Below are positions 24,368 to 31,530 of a stretch of DNA of 32,858 nt, piece after piece (positions within the stretch are counted from its first letter, which is position 1; each line of letters starts with the position of its first letter). The stretch lies in NCBI RefSeq assembly GCF_011620665.1, contig NZ_WOYQ01000035.1:5454-38311 (forward strand). Reading direction: 5' to 3'. The position numbers and the translations under genes were made by a program. The DNA comes from Microbacterium sp. (GTDB taxonomy: Bacteria > Actinomycetota > Actinomycetes > Actinomycetales > Microbacteriaceae). The notes below the pieces were generated by a model, which had not been told where the DNA came from, ran no database searches, and saw nothing but the letters and a program-made list of their open reading frames with translations.

Positions 24368-24826
24368 CTAGCCGGCGTCGACCGTCGTCGCCGCGGGCTC
24401 ACGGAAGACCGCCCAGTGGTAGAGCGCGAATCTCACCACCACGATGATGGCGATGCTCGCCATGTTGATCGTGTTGACCAGGAGCGGCCCGGGCGCCGAC
24501 CCGAGCAGCGAACCCGCGAGGCCCACCCCCGCCCAGACCATGGCCGCGCCGAGCGCCGTCGTGAGGGCGTTGGTCGAAACGAACAGGGCGACTTCGGCGA
24601 TCCGCGAGCGTCGCGCCCGCTCGCGGAACGTCCACTCCCGGTTGCCGAAGTACGCGTTGATGAGGGCGATGAGCGATGCGGCCACCTTGGCGCTGACGAC
24701 ATCCCAGCCGAACGCGTAGACGAAAACGTTGAAGCACGCGATCTCGATCGCCGTGCTGATCGCGCCGACCACGAGGAAGCGGCCGCCCGTGAACAGCGCG
24801 CGGCGCAGATTGAAGGCTGGGCTCAT
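24368..24826 (-). CDS. GtrA-family membrane protein
   Basis: A 152-residue protein with four hydrophobic helices. It starts GGRFLVVGAISTAIEIACFNVFVYAFGW and continues VAASLIALINAYFGNREWTF, the hallmark of GtrA. GtrA proteins are thought to flip undecaprenyl-phosphate-linked monosaccharides. Head to head with it, 64 bases away, lie a GT2 and a GT-C gene, completing the usual GtrA/GtrB/GtrC set. ATG 24826 has GTGGAG close upstream, with TAGCGT, a possible -10, about 9 bases before it. Confidence 0.92.
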   Translation of the reverse strand: MSPAFNLRRALFTGGRFLVVGAISTAIEIACFNVFVYAFGWDVVSAKVAASLIALINAYFGNREWTFRERARRSRIAEVALFVSTNALTTALGAAMVWAGVGLAGSLLGSAPGPLLVNTINMASIAIIVVVRFALYHWAVFREPAATTVDAG

Positions 24827-24834
24827 GACTCCAC

Positions 24835-24840
24835 TACGCT
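24835..24840 (+). promoter_or_regulatory. Possible -10 (TACGCT) for the GT2/GT-C pair
   Basis: TACGCT fits TANNNT, with TTGAAG at 24810-24815 as a possible -35 (19-base spacer). On the opposite strand the same short spacer offers TAGCGT for gtrA. A compact divergent promoter is likely, but the exact elements are uncertain. Confidence 0.35.
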
Positions 24841-24890
24841 ACATGGAGTGCGCGCGGCCGCGTGTCGGGGGTGCGTGGAAGGGTAGGTAG

Positions 24891-25667
24891 GTGGCGGGAC
24901 ATGTCGCTGTCGTCATGCCGGCGTACAACGAGGCTGAGGGCATTTCGGGGTTCATCGCCGAGATCATCGACGCCGTGAGCCCGCTCGTCGGCACTCTCAC
25001 CGTGCACGTCGCCGACGACTGCTCCACCGACGACACCGCGGGGGTCGTGCGCGCGCAGGGCGACGCCCGGGTCGAGGTCGTGACCCAGCCCGCGAACCGG
25101 GGTCATGGACCCACGGCGATCGCCGCGTACCGCCTGGGTCTCGCGTCGGGCGCAGATCTCATCGTTCACGTCGATGGCGACGGGCAGTTTCGCGGCAGCG
25201 ACATCGCGCGGGTGCTGTCGGCGGCCGAAACGACGGGCGCGGCGGCCGTGCACGGCGTGCGCCGCGGTCGAACCGACCCGTGGTACCGGCGGGTGCTCAG
25301 CGGCAGTCTGCGCCTCGGGTCGCGCCTGCTCGTGCCCCGCGCGATCCCCGACATGAACACGCCGCTCCGCGCGTATCCCCGGGAGGCGCTCATCGAGCTT
25401 CTCGAAGCCCTTCCCGAGAACCCGCTGGTGCCGCACGTGCACCTGTCGATCCTCGAGGCGCGGTGGCGGATGCCGGTGCGCTACGTCGCTGTGCGCAGCC
25501 TGCCCAGAAGAGGACAGAGCTCCACCGGAACGATGTGGGGCCAGCGCACGCGCCGGGTGAGCCTGCCCCCGCGTGCGCTGGTGGTGTTCGTGTGGCGGGC
25601 ATCCGCCGAGGTCTGCGTGGCGGGGTGGAGGCGGGCGCCGGCGGCCCATCGCCGGAGCGACAGCTGA
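24891..25667 (+). CDS. GT2-family glycosyltransferase (DPM1/GtrB-like)
   Basis: A 258-residue GT-A fold enzyme. It starts VAVVMPAYNEAEGISGFI, has VADDCSTDDT, and carries the metal-binding DxD as VHVDGDGQF (Asp95, Asp97). This resembles polyprenyl-phosphate mannose/glucose synthases, which make a lipid-linked monosaccharide from a nucleotide sugar. It differs from classic GtrB in lacking the two C-terminal membrane helices; the tail (PPRALVVFVWRASAEVCVAGW) is only weakly hydrophobic. GTG 24891 follows AAGGGTAGG. Its stop TGA shares its last base with the ATG of the GT-C gene, so the two are translationally coupled. Confidence 0.9.
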   Translation: MAGHVAVVMPAYNEAEGISGFIAEIIDAVSPLVGTLTVHVADDCSTDDTAGVVRAQGDARVEVVTQPANRGHGPTAIAAYRLGLASGADLIVHVDGDGQFRGSDIARVLSAAETTGAAAVHGVRRGRTDPWYRRVLSGSLRLGSRLLVPRAIPDMNTPLRAYPREALIELLEALPENPLVPHVHLSILEARWRMPVRYVAVRSLPRRGQSSTGTMWGQRTRRVSLPPRALVVFVWRASAEVCVAGWRRAPAAHRRSDS

Positions 25668-27160
25668 TGCGCTCGGCCCTGCGCCGGCCGGCGCTCCGCA
25701 CGATCCTGTTCCTGGGCGCGGCGGCAGCCGTGGTGATCGCCAACGTCGTCGTCGCGTGGCACAGCATCGTGGTCGCGCCGCTGTGGGAAGACGAGGCGTA
25801 CAACCTGACCGTGCCGCTCAACCTCGTGCGCGGGCTGGGATACACGAGCGACGGCATTCTCTCCGGCGGGCAGCTCATGCCGTTCGACGTGCGCATCTCG
25901 ACCGGGCCCGTCGTGCTGCTGCCGGTCGCACCCCTCATCGCGGCCGGGATCGACCCCGCTCTGGCGGGGCGCCTCGTGGCCTACGGGTACTTCGTGGCGC
26001 TCGCGGCGGGCGCCGCCGTGGCCGGCCGCCGCATCGGAGGACGATGGGCGGCGCTCGCCGCGGTCGCGGTTCTGCTGGCTTTCGACCCGTCGGCTCCGCC
26101 CTCGCCGATTCAGGGCCCGAGCGATCTGCTCGGCGAGATCCCGGCGGCGGCGCTGCTGCTCTGGGCGGCGATCGCCGTGCGCCGGAGGCCCTGGCTCGCC
26201 GGTCTGCTGCTGGGCCTTGCCGTGCAGGCGAAGACGATCTCGCTCCTCGCTGCGCCGGCGCTCGTGCTCGCCGTGCTCCTCCTCGGCTCGGGCCCGCTTC
26301 GCCGGCGCATCCGCCGCGTCGCCGTCGCGGCCGCCGCGGCGATCGCGCCCACGGCCCTGTTCGAGCTGGTCGCGCTCGTGACGATGGGCATGCCCGCCTA
26401 CGCGCTGCGCGTGAGGTCGATGGGCTCCTTCCTCATCACGGGCGGCCAGGCCTATCAGGGCACCTCACCGGTCGAGAAGATCCTTGTGCTCGCAGACTCG
26501 TGGTTCGTTCCGCCGCCGCTCATGATCGCGCTGGTCGTCGTGCTCGCGGGCTTCACGCTGTGGGCTGCGCGGAACGCGTGGCAGAACCGGCGCGCGTTCC
26601 GCGTGTACGCCCGCCGCGCGGGACTCGCGCCCAGCGGCACGATCGCGTCGCAGCTCGTGGTGGGCGCGGTCGGGCTCACCACGTTCGTCACGTGGTGGGC
26701 GTTCGCGAGCCACACGCCGCTGTGGGTGCGGCATCCGGCACCGGGGGTGTTCGCGTTCACGCCGCTTCTCGTAGCCGGTGTCGTCCTGGCGGTCCGCTGG
26801 TGCCGCGCCGGCGAGTCACCTCGCGCCTCGCGGCTCGTGGGCGCTGCCGTCGGCACGGTGCTCGCGCTGCTGATCTCGCTGCAGCTGTCGCTTCACGTGG
26901 CGTCGGCGCTCTCGCCGACGGCGCAGACGCTGACCGCCCAGCGCGAGGTCGCCGCCGATGTGCGCGACGCGACCGATTCGCCGTGGATCGCGACGCCCTG
27001 GGGCTCGGGCGTCAGCATCGGGGTCCTGGCCGGCATGCACGTCGGCATGACCGACGGCACGCAGCTGACCGGGGTGCCCACGCTCGCTCCCGCCGGGAAC
27101 GCGCCCGCGTGCGAGGGCCGGGCCGTCGCTCTCGACGAATGGATGCTCTGCCTTCCCTGA
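25667..27160 (+). CDS. GT-C membrane glycosyltransferase (GT39/ArnT-like or GtrC-like)
   Basis: A 497-residue polytopic membrane protein with about ten helices. The first outside loop carries PLWEDEAYN (Glu41-Asp42-Glu43), the acidic motif with which GT-C enzymes use lipid-phosphate sugars as donors. Further landmarks are MPFDVRISTGPVVLLPVAPL and GEIPAAALLLWAAIAV. The C-terminal part includes an extracytoplasmic segment with Cys residues (APACEGRAVALDEWMLCLP). It probably transfers the sugar made by the GT2 enzyme and flipped by GtrA onto the outside of the polymer or cell wall. ATG 25667 overlaps the GT2 stop. It converges on the priming transferase. Confidence 0.88.
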   Translation: MRSALRRPALRTILFLGAAAAVVIANVVVAWHSIVVAPLWEDEAYNLTVPLNLVRGLGYTSDGILSGGQLMPFDVRISTGPVVLLPVAPLIAAGIDPALAGRLVAYGYFVALAAGAAVAGRRIGGRWAALAAVAVLLAFDPSAPPSPIQGPSDLLGEIPAAALLLWAAIAVRRRPWLAGLLLGLAVQAKTISLLAAPALVLAVLLLGSGPLRRRIRRVAVAAAAAIAPTALFELVALVTMGMPAYALRVRSMGSFLITGGQAYQGTSPVEKILVLADSWFVPPPLMIALVVVLAGFTLWAARNAWQNRRAFRVYARRAGLAPSGTIASQLVVGAVGLTTFVTWWAFASHTPLWVRHPAPGVFAFTPLLVAGVVLAVRWCRAGESPRASRLVGAAVGTVLALLISLQLSLHVASALSPTAQTLTAQREVAADVRDATDSPWIATPWGSGVSIGVLAGMHVGMTDGTQLTGVPTLAPAGNAPACEGRAVALDEWMLCLP

Positions 27161-27165
27161 CGCGG

Positions 27166-27178
27166 GGGTGATGCACCC
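27166..27178. terminator. Short hairpin between convergent genes
   Basis: Stem gggtg (27166-27170), atg loop, caccc (27174-27178), in the 25-base gap between the GT-C gene and the priming transferase. It is short and has no T tract. Confidence 0.25.
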
Positions 27179-27185
27179 GGCCGGC

Positions 27186-28634
27186 TCACGCCGCGGTTTC
27201 TCCCGGCATGAGCGCTGCCTTCGCGGTCTTGAGGATGATGGCGGCGTCGCCCACGAGCGACCAGTTCTCGACGTACGAGAGGTCGAGGCGCACCGACTCT
27301 TCCCACGACAGCGTCGACCGGCCGCTGACCTGCCAGAGGCCCGTGATGCCGGGTTTCACGAGGAACCGGCGATGCACGTGGTCGGCGTAGCGGGCGACCT
27401 CCGAGGGCAGCGGCGGCCGTGGCCCGACGAGGGACATCGAGCCGCCGATCACGTTGAGCAGCTGGGGGAGCTCGTCGAGGCTGAACCTGCGCATGATGCG
27501 GCCGATCGGGGTGACCCGCGGGTCGTTCCTCATCTTGAAGAGCATTTCGTTGCCGGCGTCGCGCCGCTCGCGCTCGAGGTTCTCGAGCAGGTCTTCGGCG
27601 TTGACGACCATCGAGCGGAACTTGATCATCGAGAACTCCTCGCCGCCGAGCCCCACGCGGGTCTGGCGGAAGAAGACGGGGCCGTCGCTCGAGAGCCGCA
27701 CGGTGATCGCGAGGAACACCAGCAGCGGGCTGATCACGACGATGCCCACGACCGACGCGACGAGATCCATCGTGCGCTTGACGACGCGCTGACCGCCGCT
27801 GAACAGCGGGGTCTCGACGTGGATGAGGGGGAGTCCGGCGACGGGCCGCATGTGGATGCGGGGGCCTGCGATGTCGATGATGCCGGGCGCGAGCACGAGG
27901 TGCTGTTTGCCGGCCTCGAGCGACCACGAGATCTGCTTGATCTTGTTGGGCGGCAGCTCGTCGCTGCCGGTCACGGCGACGGTGTCGGCGCCGCTCGCGA
28001 TGATCGCCTGGTCGATCGTGCTGAGGGTGCCCACGATCGGGATGCCGGTGCCGGCGATCGTCGACGCGGCCGCGCCCGCCGGCACACACGCCCCCACCAC
28101 GCGGTAGCCCGCGCTCGGTGCGCGCTGCAGCTCGCGAGCGAGATGAGCGACGGTCGGCTCCGAGCCGACCAGGAGGACGTGAGCCGAGTACTCGCCCGAG
28201 CGCCGCTTCCGGACGAGCCACTGGCGCCACAGCCAGCGCTCGAAGATCAGGAGCAGCACGCCGAGCGGAAGGCTGATCACGAGGAATCCGCGGGCGACGT
28301 CGACCCTCAGCAGAAACGCGAAGATCGCGATGATGCCGAAGAGGCGAACGCTCGCGGCGACGATGCGGATGTACTCGATGCTTCCGCTGCCGATCACGCG
28401 TTCGCTGCGCGAGTCGATCAGGCTGAGCGCCCACATCCAGGTGAGCACGAGCGCGAACGAGAACACCCAGTACGAGGGTTCGGAGAGCCGCGAGTCAGCG
28501 CGGATCGAGACAGCGACGTTGCCGAACCCGAACCACGCGATCTGGGTGCCGTAGACGACGCCCACGAGCACGAGAAGGTCGGTGATCAGGATGCGGCGGT
28601 GCAAGCGCGCGCGCCACGGAACCTGCGACTTCAC
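27186..28634 (-). CDS. Polyprenyl-phosphate sugar-1-phosphate transferase (initiating enzyme, WbaP/WcaJ-type)
   Basis: A 482-residue membrane enzyme that starts the repeat unit by moving a sugar-1-phosphate to undecaprenyl phosphate. The N-terminal part has four helices, then a soluble Rossmann-like CoA-binding-type domain (HVLLVGSEPTVAHLAREL, then ISWSLEAGKQHLVLAPG). The catalytic half follows: KRTMDLVASVVGIVVISPLL (membrane hairpin), FFRQTRVGLGGEEFSMIKFRSM, DPRVTPIGRIMRRFSLDELPQL, then SMSLVGPRPPL and PGITGLWQVSGRSTLSW. All family motifs are intact. The sugar could be glucose or galactose; sequence does not decide. GTG 28634 has GGAGAGGA upstream. It is last in the minus-strand operon. A wrecked relative is at 3527-4014. 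Confidence 0.95.
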   Translation of the reverse strand: MKSQVPWRARLHRRILITDLLVLVGVVYGTQIAWFGFGNVAVSIRADSRLSEPSYWVFSFALVLTWMWALSLIDSRSERVIGSGSIEYIRIVAASVRLFGIIAIFAFLLRVDVARGFLVISLPLGVLLLIFERWLWRQWLVRKRRSGEYSAHVLLVGSEPTVAHLARELQRAPSAGYRVVGACVPAGAAASTIAGTGIPIVGTLSTIDQAIIASGADTVAVTGSDELPPNKIKQISWSLEAGKQHLVLAPGIIDIAGPRIHMRPVAGLPLIHVETPLFSGGQRVVKRTMDLVASVVGIVVISPLLVFLAITVRLSSDGPVFFRQTRVGLGGEEFSMIKFRSMVVNAEDLLENLERERRDAGNEMLFKMRNDPRVTPIGRIMRRFSLDELPQLLNVIGGSMSLVGPRPPLPSEVARYADHVHRRFLVKPGITGLWQVSGRSTLSWEESVRLDLSYVENWSLVGDAAIILKTAKAALMPGETAA

Positions 28635-28673
28635 TGACCATCCTCTCCGACGGCGAGTATAACCGCGACCCGG

Positions 28674-30443
28674 CTATCGGCACGAAGCGGCCGGCAGCTC
28701 GGCTGTCTGGATGCCCGGAGTCTGCACGACCTCGAGCCTGCCGGCCCCCGGCGACACGGCCTCAGCCCGCACCGTCGCGGTGGCCGACTGGCCGGGTGCG
28801 AGCTCGACCTCGAAGCTGACCACCCGCCGGCCGTCATGAGTGCCCCCGCCGAACCCGCTGTCGTCGTCCATCGACGCGCTCGCGAGTTCGAACCCGGTGG
28901 GCAGGTACAGGTAGGCGACGGTCTTCGCGTTGCCGGGGGGCACCCCGAGTTTTCCGCCACCCGTGATGTACGTGGGCAGGCTCGTCGCCGCGTCGGCCGG
29001 GGCGTTGTTCGCCACCGTCACGGTCAGCTGCGCGGTGCCGGTCACACCCGCGGACGTCGCCGCGCACGCGGTCCAGGCGACGTCGCTCGCCGCTGTCGCG
29101 TAGAAGTCCATCTTCGAGCCGGTGCCGTCGTTGAGGAACACTCCGAACCGTGCCGTCTCGTCGTCGGTCACCGGCAGCCCGCCCGCGAGCGTCGTTTCGG
29201 CGAGCAGAGCCTGCTCGTCATCGTGCGCGCTCCAGATCAGCAGCCGGCGCTCGGCGCCCATCTGAGTGAGCGCGCTCACGAGGCCGGCGGGGTCGACGTC
29301 GCCGCTCACCAGCGCGTCGAAGACCTCGGCCGTGGCCGACGCGAAGAACTCGTCCTGCTCAGCCGGGCCGGAGTAGCGGACATACACCTCGTTGAGCAGA
29401 AGTGACACCGCGTTCTCGCTCGTCAGCACGTCACCGGTCGGCAGCGCCACCGGCCCGGTCGCGCGCAGCATGTACGACAGCGAGACTGGGTCGAGCGCGA
29501 TCACCCCGTCGACCTGCTGGCCGTCGTGTGTGCGCGCCCACATCTCGCGCGCGAGGGTCGCCGACACGGTGAAGTCGGGCACCTGCGTGACGTTGTGCAT
29601 CCATCGGCCGGGCCGTTCCGTGTAGATTCCGGTGATCTCGTCGCCGAGCGGCAACACCGACGGGTCGTACCCCGGAAACCCGCTCGCCGACTCCGGCGTG
29701 GCCAGCGAGACCGCTCCGCCATCGGTGCGCAAGAGGGCGACCGCACCGGCGATGCCGCCGAGCGAGCGCCACTCGGCGTTGTTCTGAAAGAGCACCAGGT
29801 AGTCGCGCGGGCCCTCGGCGCCCAGCATCGCCGGCAGCAGCGTGGCCGCGCGCACCACGCCGTCGGCGCCGGCGAGCAGGCCGGCCACTTCGTCGACGGC
29901 GCGGTCGATCGGCCCGAGCAGCGCCGTGCGGTCGAGCCCGTCGAGCTGAGCTTTCGCCGACGCCACGCCTTCGGCGCCTGTGGCCGCCGCACCCTGCAGG
30001 GACGAGAGCGTGGCCAGATCGATGCGCCCACCCACCGGCAGCAACGCGTCGGCGGCGAACGACCCCGCAAGTTCCGAGAGCGGGGAGAGTGCCGTGGTGG
30101 CCACGAGATCGACGGAGGCCGCGACCGTCGACACCGCCTTGAGCTGCGGTCCCACCCAGGGCAGCGACTCGGCGGCTCGCCAGACCGGGTCGCTCGTGAG
30201 GTCACGCGCCGCCGAAGTCTCGGCAGCGATCCCCGCGATCGCGCTCTCTGCGACCGCCGGGTCTCCCAGGTCCGCGCCCACCAGCGAGGCGGCGCCCTGT
30301 GCTGCGCTCAGATGGCCGTATGCCAGCACACCCCGCACCCCGATCCACCCGGCCGCGAGCACGGCGACCACGGCGATGAGCCCGACGGCTACCGCGAAGG
30401 CGGCGGTTCGTGGAGGTCGTCGTCGTGCGGCGTGGGAGGCCAT
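28674..30443 (-). CDS. DUF4012 domain membrane-anchored protein (copy 2)
   Basis: A 589-residue paralogue of the 22543-24366 protein: Arg-rich start (ASHAARRRPPR), one membrane helix (about 14-37) and a large outside domain. It shares DYLVLFQNNAEWRSLGG (Gln220 to Arg226), VPDFTVSATLAREMW, VDGVIALDPVSLSYML and ATGPVALPTG with copy 1, so the fold is the same, but overall similarity is modest. The C-terminal part (about 470-589) looks like a beta-sandwich, with Cys in TACAAT and the terminal AASCR. ATG 30443 was chosen because the anchor follows it; the frame is open further upstream, inside the fucose synthase gene. It lies 5 bases after that gene in the operon. Confidence 0.9.
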   Translation of the reverse strand: MASHAARRRPPRTAAFAVAVGLIAVVAVLAAGWIGVRGVLAYGHLSAAQGAASLVGADLGDPAVAESAIAGIAAETSAARDLTSDPVWRAAESLPWVGPQLKAVSTVAASVDLVATTALSPLSELAGSFAADALLPVGGRIDLATLSSLQGAAATGAEGVASAKAQLDGLDRTALLGPIDRAVDEVAGLLAGADGVVRAATLLPAMLGAEGPRDYLVLFQNNAEWRSLGGIAGAVALLRTDGGAVSLATPESASGFPGYDPSVLPLGDEITGIYTERPGRWMHNVTQVPDFTVSATLAREMWARTHDGQQVDGVIALDPVSLSYMLRATGPVALPTGDVLTSENAVSLLLNEVYVRYSGPAEQDEFFASATAEVFDALVSGDVDPAGLVSALTQMGAERRLLIWSAHDDEQALLAETTLAGGLPVTDDETARFGVFLNDGTGSKMDFYATAASDVAWTACAATSAGVTGTAQLTVTVANNAPADAATSLPTYITGGGKLGVPPGNAKTVAYLYLPTGFELASASMDDDSGFGGGTHDGRRVVSFEVELAPGQSATATVRAEAVSPGAGRLEVVQTPGIQTAELPAASCR

Positions 30444-30448
30444 GTGCC

Positions 30449-31429
30449 CTACTCTCGCAGTTTTCCCACGTGCTCTCGGTACCACGCGACCGTGCGGCTG
30501 AGTCCCTCGGCCAGGCTGATCTTCGAGGTCCAGCCGGCCTCGGCGAGCTTCGACACGTCGAGCAGCTTCTGCGGCGTGCCGTCGGGCTTCGAGGTGTCCC
30601 ACTCGGTCTCGCCGGTGTAGCCGACGACGTCGGCGATCGTCTCGGCGATCTCGCGGATCGTGACGTCTGAGCCGGTGCCGACGTTGACCTGCTCGGGCCC
30701 GTCGTAGTGCTCCATGAGGTGCAGCACGGCGTCTGCCATGTCGTCGGAGTGAAGGAACTCGCGCCGCGGCGCGCCCGTTCCCCAGTTGGTGACCACGTCC
30801 GCGCCCCCCGCGGCGGCCTCGTCGTAGCGGCGGATCAGCGCCGGCAGCACGTGCGAGCCCTGGGGCGAGAAGTTGTCGTTCGGCCCGTAGAGGTTGGTCG
30901 GCATGGCCGAGATCCACGGCAGACCGTACTGCCGCCTCACCGCCTGGGTCTGCAGAATGCCGGCGATCTTCGCGATCGCGTAGGCGTCGTTCGTCTCTTC
31001 GAGGTGCCCGGTGAGCAGCGAGTCTTCGCGAATCGGCTGCTCGGCGAACTTCGGGTAGACGCACGACGACCCGAGAAAAACGACGCGCTCGACGTCGTTC
31101 GCGAGGGCGGCGTCGAGCATGTTCACCTGGACGCGGACGTTGTCGCTCAAGAAGTCGACCGGGAAGGTCGAGTTCGCGAGGATGCCGCCGACCTTCGCCG
31201 CGGCGAGCACGACATACTTCGGCTTGATCTCTGACATGTAGGCGAAGACATCGTCGCGGTCTCTGAGATCGAGTTCGGCAGAGGTCTTGCCGACGATGTT
31301 CTCGAAGCCCGAGGCTTCGAGCTTGCGTGCGATCGCCGAGCCGACCAGCCCCCGGTGCCCGGCGACATAGAACGTCGCGCCGCGGTCGAGCTCGCCGGGC
31401 GTGTAGTTCAGCCCGTCCGAGGCGGTCAT
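30449..31429 (-). CDS. fcl: GDP-L-fucose synthase
   Basis: A 326-residue cytosolic epimerase-reductase that turns GDP-4-keto-6-deoxy-D-mannose, the Gmd product, into GDP-L-fucose. It shows FYVAGHRGLVGSAI (Gly24, Gly27, Gly30), AAAKVGGILANSTFPVDF, LGSSCVYPKFAEQPI, the catalytic Tyr150 and Lys154 in AYAIAK, and the family-specific SAMPTNLYGPNDNFSPQGSHVLPALI. Start ATG 31429 has a strong AAGGAGAAAG ribosome binding site and overlaps the stop of a candidate 30-codon ORF by 4 bases. Gmd, its supplier, is 10 kb away in another operon, where it is paired with a competing reductase. Confidence 0.96.
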   Translation of the reverse strand: MTASDGLNYTPGELDRGATFYVAGHRGLVGSAIARKLEASGFENIVGKTSAELDLRDRDDVFAYMSEIKPKYVVLAAAKVGGILANSTFPVDFLSDNVRVQVNMLDAALANDVERVVFLGSSCVYPKFAEQPIREDSLLTGHLEETNDAYAIAKIAGILQTQAVRRQYGLPWISAMPTNLYGPNDNFSPQGSHVLPALIRRYDEAAAGGADVVTNWGTGAPRREFLHSDDMADAVLHLMEHYDGPEQVNVGTGSDVTIREIAETIADVVGYTGETEWDTSKPDGTPQKLLDVSKLAEAGWTSKISLAEGLSRTVAWYREHVGKLRE

Positions 31430-31518
31430 GCGACTTTCTCCTTGGAACCCAGCAGGAGCGACGTGAGTGAGAAACCGTTTTGTCGGGTGATCCCGGTGAG
31501 GAGTTCGCGCTGGGTCAA
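31426..31518 (-). CDS. Candidate 30-residue small protein or leader peptide
   Basis: The 101-base gap between the WcaI-like GT and fcl holds an open frame that starts at TTG 31518, 6 bases after a GGAG. It ends in a TGA overlapping the fcl ATG (ATGA), just as real coupled genes do. The peptide begins MTQRELLTGI and ends LLLGSKEKVA; it has no membrane helix and I recognise no family. Third-position G/C is about 73%, lower than its neighbours, so coding is not assured. It could be a small protein, a coupling leader, or the tail of a lost gene. Confidence 0.4.
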   Translation of the reverse strand: MTQRELLTGITRQNGFSLTSLLLGSKEKVA

Positions 31519-31530
31519 GGCCTGCTCCGT

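Noticed and set aside
30444..31064. 207-codon upstream extension of the second DUF4012 frame
   Set aside because: It lies in the fucose synthase gene in another frame, is Arg-rich without family features, and the membrane anchor begins right after ATG 30443.
31430..31530. TTGACC in the fcl upstream gap as a -35 element
   Set aside because: No -10 at the right distance, and the same bases form the start of the candidate small ORF.
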